From Calothrix sp. PCC 7507 (GTDB lineage: Bacteria; Cyanobacteriota; Cyanobacteriia; Cyanobacteriales; Nostocaceae), in NCBI RefSeq assembly GCF_000316575.1, contig NC_019682.1:6435501-6499500 (forward strand): a stretch of 64,000 bases of DNA. Direction: 5' to 3'. The translations under genes and the position numbers were made by a program. Below, piece after piece: positions 39,456-49,116 of this stretch. How positions within the stretch are numbered: the first letter of the stretch is position 1; every line of letters starts with the position of its first letter. The notes under the pieces are model-generated. The model had not been told where the DNA came from, ran no database searches, and was given only the letters and a program-made list of their open reading frames with translations.

Positions 39456-40499
39456 TTAATTAGGTTGTTGTGGTAAAACAACTGTCCCAGTCGGTGTTTG
39501 TGGCTGTGTTTGTTGCTGTGGCTGTGCTTGCGTTGTTGGTTGTGGTTGCGGTTCTTCTCTTCTGGGTGGAGTCACAACATTACGGTGGTCTTCAAAACTC
39601 CGGATTGGGTCATCAGAGTTAGTGGTGATACAGTTAGTTGATAGTGTACTAGCTCCACCCCGATCATTGAGATTACACAGTCCTTCAATCCATAATCTTT
39701 GAGTTTCTAATCCTGCGAGTGTTTCCTTTCTCACCTTATTCAGAACTAACTGCACATTGGCGGGTTCTTGAGATACTAGTGTTTCTTGTCCTGGCCCTAA
39801 CCCAGCTGCGAGTTGACTTGTTTGATAAAATTTTTGCAGGTCAAAGTTCTGTACTGGCCCTATCACTCCGTTGGTGATTGTTACTGTTTCACCTGCTTTC
39901 AAAAATTGAAATTGGGTGCCGTCAAGATTCGATACTTTTACGGGCAAATTAGTTAAATTAAAGACTTGTCCTGTCTTGGTGATGCTGTTATATGCAACAG
40001 CCACAGCGCCATTTGTGTTATTTGGTGGTAATACTTTTTGATCTGGAGGGAGGGAGGCGATTACGTCAATGCGGCTTTGGGGGGTTTCAATTGTAGTTCC
40101 CGTGCTACCTGATGGTGTGAGAATTAAAGCGGTGCCATTTCTCAGTTCAAAGATGGTTTCTGCTTTAGAACCGCCACCTGGTAGTTCAAAGCGACGCAAT
40201 CCAGGCTTAAAACGAAAGGTGGTGCTAGAGCCAATTCGGGACAGAGAACCTTCATTAAATAATAGTTCGGCTTGCGATCGCGTTTTTGTCTGTAGTTCAT
40301 CTAGGGGAACTAACACATCTGCTTTTTTAGCAAGGCGTGGCGGCTTATCTCTCAGCAGCAGTTGCACTTGATTCAATAGCTTGTAAACTTCTGCACGTGT
40401 CAGTGAATCTTGCTGTGCTAAGGCTGGAGTTATCCAAGATACTGTGAGGATACTACCAACAATTATCCTTTGAAATAATGAGCGGAATCTCTGCTCCAT
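39456..40499 (-). CDS. exported FecR-domain protein
   Basis: Secreted protein of 347 residues with a signal peptide ending near LAQQ. A FecR-like domain follows: the region ARLAKKADVLVPLDELQT is replaced here by PRLAKKADVLVPLDELQT, then ARL-type strands SRIGSSTTFRFKPG, FELRNGTALILTPSG and TTIETPQSRIDVIAS. The C-terminal tail is Pro/Gln-rich (EEPQPQPTTQAQPQQQ). In cyanobacteria such FecR proteins are often periplasmic and not tied to iron. It is the first gene of a pair with the beta-barrel protein. Confidence 0.82.
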   Translation of the reverse strand: MEQRFRSLFQRIIVGSILTVSWITPALAQQDSLTRAEVYKLLNQVQLLLRDKPPRLAKKADVLVPLDELQTKTRSQAELLFNEGSLSRIGSSTTFRFKPGLRRFELPGGGSKAETIFELRNGTALILTPSGSTGTTIETPQSRIDVIASLPPDQKVLPPNNTNGAVAVAYNSITKTGQVFNLTNLPVKVSNLDGTQFQFLKAGETVTITNGVIGPVQNFDLQKFYQTSQLAAGLGPGQETLVSQEPANVQLVLNKVRKETLAGLETQRLWIEGLCNLNDRGGASTLSTNCITTNSDDPIRSFEDHRNVVTPPRREEPQPQPTTQAQPQQQTQPQTPTGTVVLPQQPN

Positions 40500-40668
40500 T
40501 ACACGTTACCTTGAGTAAAGACGTGAATTATACTGAAAATACTTGTTTTTATACTACAAATACCAATAGGATATTTCCGGATTTTTGCACAGATAAACAC
40601 AAATAAACACAGATAAATATCTGTGTTCATCTGTGGTTTGTTCACTTTCTTCAGGCCAGTTGAAACTG

Positions 40669-41541
40669 TTAAATTCTCTTCCCAAACTCTCCAGAGGTAG
40701 GAGTATCACGTCTCAGGAGACGACGCACAGCCAGTTCGACGTTTTGCTGTTTCAGTAAAGAATCTCCAATCAGAACCGCATTTGCACCAAACTCAGCCAT
40801 CAAAGATAAATCAGCAGGTGTATACAATCCCGATTCACTGACAACGATCGCACCTAGGTTTTGTAATTGCGTCAGCCTTGCTGCTAGCAGTTGTTGGGTG
40901 GTTTCGATATCTACGGTGAAATCTGCTAAGTTCAAGTTATTAATTGCAACTAAGCGGAGATCGTCAAGCCTGAGTGCGCGATCTAGTTCGGCTAGGGTAT
41001 GCACTTCTACTAGGGCATTCATCCCCAAGTAGTGAATTACCCGCACAAAGTCCTGGAGTTCCCGATCAGATAGAATGGCTGCAATCAATAGTACTGCATC
41101 TGCACCTGATGTTCTTGCTAAATAAATTTGACAGGGGTCAATGATGAAATCTTTGCACAGTAGAGGTAATGGTACTCTGTGGCGGATTGCACGCAGATGA
41201 TCGAAACTTCCCTGAAAGAACGTCGCTTCTGTAAGGACGGATATACAAGTTGCTCCACCACGTTCGTAAGCTTTGGCGATCGCTATTGGGTCAAAGTCTG
41301 TCCGAATAATGCCATGAATTGGTGATGCTTTCTTGATTTCTGCAATTAAGCTAGGCCGGTAAGGACTCTGCTGCAAAGCAGTGAAGAAGTCTCTCACTGT
41401 AGGAGATGCAGTTAATTGGCGTTGCAAAGAAGCTAAAGACATCTCTCGATGCAATTGTGCTACTTCTTGCTTTTTATGCCAAATAATCTCTTTGAGAATA
41501 GGTTGCAGATAAGTATTGGTGTTCGTAACTGGGTAAACCAT
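40669..41541 (-). CDS. trpC: indole-3-glycerol phosphate synthase, divergent copy
   Basis: Ring closure of CdRP to indole-3-glycerol phosphate in Trp synthesis. Catalytic residues are visible: AEIKKASP (Glu and Lys), LLCKDFIID (Lys), ALVEVHTLAEL (Glu), INN (Asn) and VVSESG (Glu-Ser). The usual GINNRNL motif reads AINNLNL, replacing the conserved Arg, which normally lies at the substrate phosphate/carboxylate side. Length 290 is normal. It is not next to other trp genes. It could be an accessory copy for a specialised pathway; cyanobacterial scytonemin clusters carry one, but no scy genes are here. Confidence 0.88.
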   Translation of the reverse strand: MVYPVTNTNTYLQPILKEIIWHKKQEVAQLHREMSLASLQRQLTASPTVRDFFTALQQSPYRPSLIAEIKKASPIHGIIRTDFDPIAIAKAYERGGATCISVLTEATFFQGSFDHLRAIRHRVPLPLLCKDFIIDPCQIYLARTSGADAVLLIAAILSDRELQDFVRVIHYLGMNALVEVHTLAELDRALRLDDLRLVAINNLNLADFTVDIETTQQLLAARLTQLQNLGAIVVSESGLYTPADLSLMAEFGANAVLIGDSLLKQQNVELAVRRLLRRDTPTSGEFGKRI

Positions 41542-41681
41542 AAGCTACTAGGAATAAAGAAATGGAATGAACTAGAAAGTATCAAATTTGCAGTTTGTAG
41601 CCTAACCTACGGCAATAAATATGCCAATTTTTCTCATGAGACTTGGTCAATTTATAACAATTGACCCAAGTTTTTGTGATT

Positions 41682-41960
41682 TCACAACCGAATTAAGTTA
41701 GATTTTATCTCCAAAACTTTTAAAGTCTCACTATCGCTTTGATTGGGTTTGGATCTATCACCCAGGTAGTTGTTTTTCAGCAATCTGATATAAGTACGGT
41801 AAGGTATATAATCTATAGGGTTATAGCCAGCAAAGCGCAGAATTAAAACACATGCCCAGGAATATTTACCCGATATAATCGCTTTCACAATCTGTTCTAT
41901 TTGTTCAGTACTAATTTTTTTACCCATCTGAGTGTTAAAACCAGTGATTTTTTGAGTCAT
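41682..41960 (-). CDS. HetP-family protein (short)
   Basis: Related to HetP, which drives irreversible commitment to heterocyst formation, and to its small homologues. The signature block GKYSWACVLILRFAGYNPID followed by YIPYRTYIRLLKNN is nearly the HetP core. Start ATG 41960 is preferred over the TTG at 41987. At 92 residues it lacks the longer variable tail of HetP itself, resembling the Asl1930/Alr2902-type homologues, some of which delay commitment. It stands alone beside a 1.3-kb non-coding region. This supports a heterocyst-forming host. Confidence 0.9.
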   Translation of the reverse strand: MTQKITGFNTQMGKKISTEQIEQIVKAIISGKYSWACVLILRFAGYNPIDYIPYRTYIRLLKNNYLGDRSKPNQSDSETLKVLEIKSNLIRL

Positions 41961-43287
41961 GGCATTCGCTCTTTGGTGTAAATTCAAATCAGATTATTGA
42001 TTATCTAGCTAATTCTTTCAGAAAACAAACTACTTTAATATAGAGGTTTGATTTGATATTTTTGAATTATAATCGCCTGCACCCGGCTAAATTTTTGAAG
42101 TAAACATAAAATATACAAGGTTAATCACTCCTCTTTATTAAGATTAATTAATGTAAAGTTGTCACACTATAAAATATTTGGAATAAAGTTTGTGTGGTGT
42201 TTACGTGTAAACAAAAAATAACTGAGTGAGATTAACTAGAGAATATTGATTTCTGAAATATACGTAGGTCACCGTATCATGGTTTTGTAAGGCATAACCC
42301 TATCTACTACAGCTACTTAGATTTTTTTCATAATCAAATCGGATTCCTATATTTGTTTAGATATCTAGTTAAATTCGGAGTGCAGAAGCAGCTTCTTCGT
42401 TAAGACTACTCAATGTTATACAACTAATGTATGCACAATTTTTTGATAGACCTATCTGTTTTTTCGCTCTTGGAATTTTATTTGTTCTTATTACCATATT
42501 TAGGTTATTTAGGACTGAAGGGGCTTCCTCCCTAAAATTGTGTGTTTTTGAGACTGCATTCATCATCTATCGTTTTTGAGGAAATCAGGAATTGCTTGCA
42601 ATCACCAGTCTTAGGTTCTCCGGAAACACTTTAAGTACTCGATGTTTGAGATGATTTGTATTCATCAACACTTAGCTTCTTAACATTTTTTCTTTCTTTC
42701 GAGAGATACCTGAGCAATACACACGTAATTACTTGGCTAAAATTTATTCCTTATGGCAGATGAACTGGTATATTATTCTATAGTTAAATCCCTGAGAGAG
42801 TAAGTCAATAAAAGTAACATATATAAGCAAAATTTGCTTATTCAGGTTAGGACTATCCAGATAAATGCGTCTAAATCCGAATTGACAAAAAGATATAAGG
42901 GTAAATCATTTTCGTTACTTCTAGTTTCCGCTAACTTGTTATGTTGTGGAACAGAATCTGTAAGGAGTGAGTCAATTGATTCAAAAATGTAATAGGTATA
43001 ACTTATGTAAAAGACAAAATATTGAGTAAGCGACTGTGTATATTTCATCGTGTAGACCGTTCACTGCTGACTATCAACCGTCAACAAAAAATCTGTAAAT
43101 ATTTCTTTGCGTAAACAAAATAAAATATTCCGTTTTTGCTGATAAAATCACAATTAATTAATATTTTTGGCTTTCTGATTTGATTTCTTTGTGAAAACCT
43201 TATAGCGCTATAAAAATTTTAGGAAGTTGTAATTATCAGCTTATCTATGGTTATAGTGCAGACTTATTCAAAGGAGGGAATAGGGAT
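41961..43287. other. 1.3-kb A+T-rich region between hetP-like gene and histidine kinase
   Basis: Divergent intergenic region, the longest in the window. Two short minus-strand frames (42369-42566 and 42842-43048) have low-complexity Leu/Ser-rich products and no ribosome site, so I do not call them genes. The region likely holds the promoters of the hetP-like gene and the sensor kinase; an excellent AAAGGAGGG site lies before 43288. An unannotated regulatory RNA is possible; none was recognised. Confidence 0.5.
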
Positions 43288-44394
43288 ATGAATTCTGGCG
43301 AACTTGCGTTAGTTCAATCCAACTCTCAATTGGGTCTACAGCCAGAAGCCGAGTTACAATTCGCTGATTTTCTGATCAATCAAGCTATGGATAGTGCCTT
43401 TTGTTTAGGAGCAAAGGCGCAGTTTCTCTACGTCAACAATGCGACTTGTCGCATGAGTGAGTATTCCCGTGAGGAATTACTGGCGATGACATTGCGCGAC
43501 ATAGATATTGATTTCTCCCTACATGAATGGTCAGAGAAATGGCGACATCTTACGGCTAAAGGCTCCGTCAGCTTTAAATCTCGTTATCGCACAAAGAGGG
43601 GTCGTATATGTTTGGTGGAAATCTCCATCACCTATCTACAACAACAAGGTAGAGAGTTTGGTTGTGCTTTTGCTCGTCAGGAGAGTGATGACGTAATAGA
43701 TTTGAGCTTAGTACACGCCGAAAAAAAAGTTCACTTTTTGGCGATGGCAAGCCATCAGTTCCGGACACCTTTGAATGTGGTTTCGTTCTCTAATAGTTTA
43801 CTTAAGCGACATCTCGACGAATGGACAGGGGAAAAAATCCGGTCATTGCTGGCTCGTATTGAAACATCAGTCGGACAAATCAACCAGTTGTTGGATGATA
43901 TACTGTTTCTTGCTAAGGCAGAAGCAGCCAAACTCAATTTTGAGCCAAAACGACTTGATTTAGTGCAATTTTGCCATGAGTTAGTGGCACAAATGCAGAT
44001 GAGTGATAGTCAAAACCGCATTAATTTTGTTACTCAAGCTAACTGCTGCAATGTCTGTATGGATGAAAGACTGTTAGAGGTTATTCTGAAGAAGTTGCTG
44101 GACAATGCAATTAAATATTCCCCCAGTTGCAGTCCGGTTGATTTAAAACTCTCTTGTGAGAATGAGCGGGTAATTTTCCAAATTCAAAACCAGGGGATTG
44201 GCATTTCTCCAACAGATAGACAGCAGCTATTTGACCCATTTTATCGGGGTAGTAAGACTAATAATATCGTCGGTAATGGATTAGGGCTATCGATTGTCAA
44301 AGCTCTTGTGGATTTACATAACGGTAAAATTGCTGTGGACAGTGAAGTTGATTTAGGTACTACTGTTACTGTCATACTGCCATTGGTCAACTGA
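43288..44394 (+). CDS. PAS-domain sensor histidine kinase
   Basis: Soluble two-component sensor of 368 residues. A PAS domain (about 25-135) is followed by the kinase core: H-box ASHQFRTPLN with phospho-His about 156, N-box LLDNAIKYSP, G1 region IQNQGIGISP, G2 GNGLGLSIVKAL. No membrane helix, so a cytosolic signal or chromophore-like ligand is expected. ATG 43288 follows AAAGGAGGG. Partner regulator is 204 bp downstream on the same strand. The arrangement resembles the kinase/AraC-regulator pair flanking scytonemin genes in Nostoc, but that is recollection. Confidence 0.92.
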   Translation: MNSGELALVQSNSQLGLQPEAELQFADFLINQAMDSAFCLGAKAQFLYVNNATCRMSEYSREELLAMTLRDIDIDFSLHEWSEKWRHLTAKGSVSFKSRYRTKRGRICLVEISITYLQQQGREFGCAFARQESDDVIDLSLVHAEKKVHFLAMASHQFRTPLNVVSFSNSLLKRHLDEWTGEKIRSLLARIETSVGQINQLLDDILFLAKAEAAKLNFEPKRLDLVQFCHELVAQMQMSDSQNRINFVTQANCCNVCMDERLLEVILKKLLDNAIKYSPSCSPVDLKLSCENERVIFQIQNQGIGISPTDRQQLFDPFYRGSKTNNIVGNGLGLSIVKALVDLHNGKIAVDSEVDLGTTVTVILPLVN

Positions 44395-44597
44395 AGTCTG
44401 AAGTTACTTTACCGATTCACGAAATGCCTGATACATTTGACCGCTTGTAAATGTCTACCCATAACTACTTATCAAACAGTTTCAAGCCCTTGATTCTTAT
44501 ACAAAAAGATAGGTGTGCTAGTTATGTAAGTCCTGCCTAGGAAAAAGATAACTTATGCTGGTCATCATTTCTTACCAAAAATTCTAGTGATGGAAAA

Positions 44598-45455
44598 ATG
44601 ATGTACGAATCGTCGAAAAAAATTCTTGTGATTGAAGATGATGTAGTCACCCGTGATCTCTTCTTAATCGGTTTAGAGGCGGAAGGTTTTGAGACTATAG
44701 CCGCCCCAAATGGTCTTGTTGGTATCCAACAAACGCAATTGTATCGGCCTGACTTGGTGATTTGCGATATTCTGATGCCAGATATGGATGGTTATAGTGT
44801 GCTGATGACTCTGCGCCAAAATCCTCTGACTGCAGTGATTCCCTTCATTTTTCTCACGGGTATTGATACTAAGGCTGATGTTCGCAAAGGTATGGAGTTG
44901 GGTGCAGATGACTATATTACCAAACCTTCTACTGTTGAGGAATTGCTGAGAGCGATCGCTGTGCGACTAGAAAAGCAAGCTCTCCTCAATGACTGGTATA
45001 CTCATAACTCTCATCCAACTTCATCGGTAGTTTCTGAATCTATTTTTCCCTTCGTTCCCCAACTCAAAGACGTTTTCGATTTTATCGAAGCTAATTATCG
45101 TCAAGGAATTACTTTGTCTGATGTGGCTACTGCAGTTGGTTATTCATCGGCTTACTTGACACATAGAGTCGCTGAAAAAACAGGAGATACTGTCAACGGC
45201 TGGATTGTCCGCCGACGGATGGCTGCAGCACGCCCCTTACTTATGGATACTAGTCAGACAATTGAGCAGATTGCTTTAGCATTGGGTTATCAAAATGCTT
45301 GTCATTTTTCTCGCCAGTTTCGTCAACATCATGGATTACCTCCTAAAAATTGGCGAAAACAGCACCAGCTTTTGCAGGCTTCTAAAAATGCGAAGCGACA
45401 ACTCATCAAAACTCGCACTATGGCTGGCGGTTATGTACCCCTAAGTTGCAGCTAA
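44598..45455 (+). CDS. response regulator, REC plus AraC-type HTH
   Basis: Transcription regulator of 285 residues. REC domain: acidic pocket EDD (13-15), phospho-Asp57 in VICDILMPDMDGYS, Thr in FLTG, Lys in DYITKPS. The C-terminal AraC/XylS domain has two HTH motifs: TLSDVATAVGYSSAYLTHR and IEQIALALGYQNACHFSRQF. ATG 44598 (or 44601). Likely phosphorylated by the kinase upstream. It ends 4 bp into the minus-strand DUF3082 gene (convergent overlap). Confidence 0.93.
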   Translation: MMYESSKKILVIEDDVVTRDLFLIGLEAEGFETIAAPNGLVGIQQTQLYRPDLVICDILMPDMDGYSVLMTLRQNPLTAVIPFIFLTGIDTKADVRKGMELGADDYITKPSTVEELLRAIAVRLEKQALLNDWYTHNSHPTSSVVSESIFPFVPQLKDVFDFIEANYRQGITLSDVATAVGYSSAYLTHRVAEKTGDTVNGWIVRRRMAAARPLLMDTSQTIEQIALALGYQNACHFSRQFRQHHGLPPKNWRKQHQLLQASKNAKRQLIKTRTMAGGYVPLSCS

Positions 45456-45775
45456 TTTTCTTTGGGCTTTGTCCATTTTTGTACTAACAATTGCACTGCT
45501 AACGCCAGCAAGCCAATAGCGATGATTCCACATATCCCGGTTCCTAGCGCCACTATCCCGACAACTAGGGTGCGAACAGCGGAGGTAATCCTGATCACTA
45601 GCTGGTTATCTGAATGGATGGGTTTTGTGGCAAAATTTGTAGCGATCGCAATCATTATTGAATAAAGTGCATATCCCATTCCTCCAGACACAATCGCCCC
45701 AGCTATACAGCGTAAAGGAGTTGATTGTATTTGTCCTTGGGTATCTAGTTGGGGGGTTAAATTGGGGTCACTCAT
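45452..45775 (-). CDS. DUF3082 membrane protein
   Basis: Small cyanobacterial protein (107 residues) with a short polar N-terminus, [20 protein letters not shown] and [20 protein letters not shown] as membrane segments, and a basic C-terminal end (WTKPKEN). It is downstream of ispE on the same strand, its usual cyanobacterial neighbour. Function unknown. Confidence 0.82.
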   Translation of the reverse strand: MSDPNLTPQLDTQGQIQSTPLRCIAGAIVSGGMGYALYSIMIAIATNFATKPIHSDNQLVIRITSAVRTLVVGIVALGTGICGIIAIGLLALAVQLLVQKWTKPKEN

Positions 45776-45781
45776 TGAATT

Positions 45782-45852
45782 GGGGATTGGGGATTGGGGA
45801 TTGGGGATTGGGGATTGGGGACTGGGGACTGGGGACTGGGGCAGGGGGCAGG
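45782..45852. repeat. short tandem repeats (TTGGGGA / CTGGGGA heptamers)
   Basis: Seven-base units TTGGGGA repeated, grading into CTGGGGA and a G-rich tail. They are STRR-type repeats of heterocystous cyanobacteria and separate DUF3082 from ispE. Confidence 0.85.
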
Positions 45853-45876
45853 GAGAGTGGGGGAAGAACTAGGGTT

Positions 45877-45960
45877 TTGACTCTTGACTCTTGACTCTTG
45901 ACTCTTGACTCTTGACTCTTGACTCTTAACTGTTAACTGTTAACTGTTAACTGTTAACTG
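45877..45960. repeat. short tandem repeats (TTGACTC then TTAACTG heptamers)
   Basis: Seven copies of TTGACTC run into five copies of TTAACTG. The last units lie inside the ispE reading frame: they encode its final residues LTVNS and its stop codon. STRR-type repeat. Confidence 0.88.
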
Positions 45961-46893
45961 AATCCCATGTGTAATTGTCCTAGTCACAAACAATTCTAAA
46001 TCTTCGTCAGGAATTTCGTCTCTGACACGCAACTTAACTGCTTCGGCTTGCTGGTGAGATTCTACAAGCGCAAATACCGTGGGGCCAGAACCAGACATCA
46101 TTGTTCCTAAAACACCTGCTTGCTTGGCAAACACTTCTCGCAGTTGCAGCACTTGGGGATACGCTGGTAATACCACTCGCTCTAAATCATTATGCAGTTT
46201 TTGGGCGATGTCTACTGCGTCTTTCTTTAAGATAGCTTTGACTATGGCTCCCGAATGAACTGCGTTAGCACGGGCTGCTAAATCTTTGGTATCTCTAATA
46301 TAAGTATTACCAAATTGCTGTCGATAGGTCTTGTATGCCCAAGCTGTGGAAACTTCCAAGCTGCGGTATTTCCCTAACACTATATATATAGTATCTAAAT
46401 TTGGTAAAGGAGAAAGTTGCTCACCTCTACCTGTAGCAATGACAGTTCCACCCGCCACACAAAAGGGTACATCTGAACCTAGTGTTGCTCCTAGTTCTTC
46501 TAATTCTGACTGAGTTAGCCCCAATTTCCATAATAAATCTATCCCCACCAACACCGCTGCGGCATTTGCGGAACCTCCAGCCAACCCAGCTGCTACGGGA
46601 ATACGCTTTTTGATGGTAATCTCTACACCACCATATTTGCTGAAAGCATCTGGAAATTTTGCCACCATGAGTTCAGCAGCGCGGTATGCTAAATTACTTT
46701 TATCCGTCGGTACTTGTGGGTGTTCGCAATAGACGCGGATGCTGTCTGTGCTTGCAGCACGTACATCAATTTGGTCGGCAAGGTCAATACTTTGCAGTAT
46801 CATTGCTAACTCATGAAATCCATCTGGACGGTCGCCGATGATTTCCAGATACAAGTTGATTTTAGCAGGGGCGATGAGGGTGTAGGAAGGCAT
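45940..46893 (-). CDS. ispE: 4-diphosphocytidyl-2-C-methyl-D-erythritol kinase
   Basis: Phosphorylates CDP-ME in the MEP pathway to isoprenoids, carotenoids and chlorophyll side chains. GHMP kinase of 317 residues: [18 protein letters not shown] near the start, the ATP loop [27 protein letters not shown], and the C-terminal [15 protein letters not shown]. The last residues LTVNS and the stop come from a TTAACTG repeat array. It lies 75 bp downstream of rsmA on the same strand. Confidence 0.96.
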   Translation of the reverse strand: MPSYTLIAPAKINLYLEIIGDRPDGFHELAMILQSIDLADQIDVRAASTDSIRVYCEHPQVPTDKSNLAYRAAELMVAKFPDAFSKYGGVEITIKKRIPVAAGLAGGSANAAAVLVGIDLLWKLGLTQSELEELGATLGSDVPFCVAGGTVIATGRGEQLSPLPNLDTIYIVLGKYRSLEVSTAWAYKTYRQQFGNTYIRDTKDLAARANAVHSGAIVKAILKKDAVDIAQKLHNDLERVVLPAYPQVLQLREVFAKQAGVLGTMMSGSGPTVFALVESHQQAEAVKLRVRDEIPDEDLELFVTRTITHGIQLTVNS

Positions 46894-46968
46894 ATACAGT
46901 TATCAGTTATCAGTTATCAGTTACTTGTACTGAGCGCAGTCGAAGTATCAGGGTCAGTCTGTTCACTG

Positions 46969-47787
46969 TTAACTGTTCACTGTTAACTGATTACTGAGAG
47001 TAACCCATTGCTGGACGCTGAGGTCTTCGGCGCGGACTTGGGGGTTGATGTTTAATTGTTGGAGTAAGTGTGTCAGGCGATCGCGTTCAACTGTTGATTG
47101 TAGATTATTTCGTAACATTTTCCGCTTGGCTGCAAACCCTAATTTGATTAAACTTTCTAATTTTCGGGGGTCAAGTGCGGGGGTTTCTATTTGTCGCGGA
47201 CGTAATCGCACGACTGCGGAATCGACTTTTGGTGCTGGGTAAAATGCTGCGGCTGGAACTGGACAAATTAACTCGCAATCAGCTAAATATTGCACCCTGA
47301 CACTCAAAGCTCCAAAAGCTCTTGATTCTGGTTTAGCATACAACCTTTCTGCTACTTCTTTTTGTACTAATAATACTATGGAATCAAATGGTTCTAGATT
47401 GGGATTACTGATTGTACCCAAGAGTTTTTCGATGATTGGTCCGGTGATATTGTAGGGAATATTAGCGACAACTTTATTTTGCTTTTGGAATTTGGGAAAT
47501 GCTGTTAACTGTGATGGTGAATCTAATGTGAGAAAGTCGCCTTGTAACAGCAAAAAATTTTCTTTTTTACCGAGTTGCTTGGCGAGTAATTGACATAAAT
47601 CGCGGTCTATTTCCACTGCGACTAAAGATTGTACTAAGGGTAATAAACGACGTGTAAGAATGCCGGTTCCTGGTCCGATTTCCAAGATGCGGTCATCTGA
47701 TGTACACCCCGCCGCCTTGACTATCGCGTCGAGTACCTTTTCACTTTTGAGCCAATGCTGGGCAAAGTGCCTGCGCGGTTGAACCAT
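46969..47787 (-). CDS. rsmA: 16S rRNA dimethyladenosine transferase RsmA (KsgA)
   Basis: Methylates the two adjacent adenosines near the 3' end of 16S rRNA using SAM. 272 residues: RRHFAQHWL, SAM loop ILEIGPGTGILTRRLL, VEIDRDL, the catalytic NIPY in VVANIPYNITGPII, and FYPAPKVDSAVVRL. The C-terminal QLTVNS is identical to the end of ispE and is encoded by the same kind of TTAACTG repeat. The rsmA-ispE order is common in cyanobacteria. Confidence 0.96.
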   Translation of the reverse strand: MVQPRRHFAQHWLKSEKVLDAIVKAAGCTSDDRILEIGPGTGILTRRLLPLVQSLVAVEIDRDLCQLLAKQLGKKENFLLLQGDFLTLDSPSQLTAFPKFQKQNKVVANIPYNITGPIIEKLLGTISNPNLEPFDSIVLLVQKEVAERLYAKPESRAFGALSVRVQYLADCELICPVPAAAFYPAPKVDSAVVRLRPRQIETPALDPRKLESLIKLGFAAKRKMLRNNLQSTVERDRLTHLLQQLNINPQVRAEDLSVQQWVTLSNQLTVNS

Positions 47788-48046
47788 CTATTATCCTCTC
47801 TATATAAAGGTTTTAACTTCTCGCAGAAAATTCGTTTCTTACTTTTTGCTTACTTTTAAAGTGCGTTTTTTAGGGCATTTTGCCCAAATGCATCTTGACA
47901 TATAAGTAATTGCATGATAACGAAGTAAGCATTTATTTTGGTCAGGGCAGATAGTCCACCCCAGTTATACCAATCAAAACAGGTTCTTAAATTCAGCAAA
48001 AATCAAAACAATACACCCGAATAAAAACCATAGCTAATGCATTCTA

Positions 48047-48265
48047 GTGAAGAGGAATTATAGTAACATATATATCGACAACCAAACACTGTTGGGTTGG
48101 TTCACCAAAAAGACTAGCGGCAATGAATTTGGTGAGTATCTGCCAGATGAAGAAGCACAGTTACAAGAAGAGAGTATTCGGATTCGAGCTAGTAACGACA
48201 AAGAAGCACAAGAAAAATGTGAGCAAGAATCTGAACCATACAACGGCATAGACACTACTGCTTAA
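48047..48265 (+). CDS. small hypothetical protein
   Basis: A 72-codon frame starting GTG 48047, with an acidic product rich in Glu (LPDEEAQLQEESIRIRASND, KEAQEKCEQESEP). It sits 50 bp before another small gene on the same strand. No family is recognised, and the low complexity keeps confidence modest. Confidence 0.5.
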   Translation: MKRNYSNIYIDNQTLLGWFTKKTSGNEFGEYLPDEEAQLQEESIRIRASNDKEAQEKCEQESEPYNGIDTTA

Positions 48266-48318
48266 CCAACAGAAAAAGACAAAGAGTACGATTGTAAATT
48301 CAAATTCTGGTCTTAATT

Positions 48319-48738
48319 ATGAATCCAATACTTTATGCTGACTGGGATGAAAACCCCATCAGAATACAAGCTATTAGTCATCAAATGCCATCTGCGCCTA
48401 ACCTACCACTTTCAGGTGGTTGTACAACTAGAATGCCACTAGAAAGGTTCCTCAAAGAACTTGAACGTGATCTTAAAAATCAAACAGGAAAGTATTATGT
48501 CCGCGTGAGAGGATGTGACGATTCCGAAGATGAGGCAAACATCTACACTTTAAAAACTTGGCAGGTATGCCGTCCAGATGATGGCACTTATGAAGCAGTA
48601 GTCATCTTATATTATGCACCTATTAATACTTACCTCACTCTCAAGAAGCATTTTGGCGACGAAGACGCTCAAGCATATCTTGACCAAATTGCGGCTAGAA
48701 GCGCAGCTATTACCGCACTGACAGATGCTTTGGATTAA
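48319..48738 (+). CDS. hypothetical protein
   Basis: A 139-residue soluble product, ATG 48319. N-terminal beta strands (ILYADWDENPIRIQAISHQM), a central helix (PLERFLKELERDLKNQ), then KYYVRVRGCDD and a C-terminal Ala-rich helix (AYLDQIAARSAAITALTDAL). Not recognised. It lies in the accessory block before the DGR remnant. Confidence 0.6.
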   Translation: MNPILYADWDENPIRIQAISHQMPSAPNLPLSGGCTTRMPLERFLKELERDLKNQTGKYYVRVRGCDDSEDEANIYTLKTWQVCRPDDGTYEAVVILYYAPINTYLTLKKHFGDEDAQAYLDQIAARSAAITALTDALD

Positions 48739-49116
48739 ATAACTAGACAAGATGCGATCGCTAATATTGAATCAAAATATATGATTAAATCCACGTAGTT
48801 CGTAGGGTGTGTTATGCCGGAGGCTAAAGCGCCGTCCGAGATTTTCGGTGCCGTACTCTCACCGTTAAGGCACCCTCCTAGATAAAAGCCAATTTGTGTG
48901 TACACCGTAGGTAATCGCGGAGGAGTGCCGCAACTTGGACTTTTTTAACACGATATACATTTTCCATTAAGAGCGCTATACAATGTCATTGCGAGGAACG
49001 AAGCAATCGCAATAGCTGGAATTACTACAATACAAAATTATTCAACTACTCGGAAATTACCATTTGTACCGTTGTATATTTAGGCATGGAAAAATCTGTA
49101 GCCACTTAAATATGTT
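48739..49116. other. 378-bp intergenic region with repeats
   Basis: Holds a GTAGGGTGTGTTATGCCGGA-type interspersed repeat (48800-48880, with a partial mirrored GTTAAGGCACCC) and a GTCATTGCGAGGAACGAAGC unit at about 48987-49010. No gene or RNA recognised. Confidence 0.45.

Noticed and set aside
42369-43048. Two short minus-strand frames in the 1.3-kb gap
   Set aside because: No ribosome site, low-complexity products and A+T-rich context; more likely chance frames.
45782-45960. Possible CRISPR array because of regular short repeats
   Set aside because: The units are contiguous heptamers with no spacers; they are STRR-type tandem repeats.
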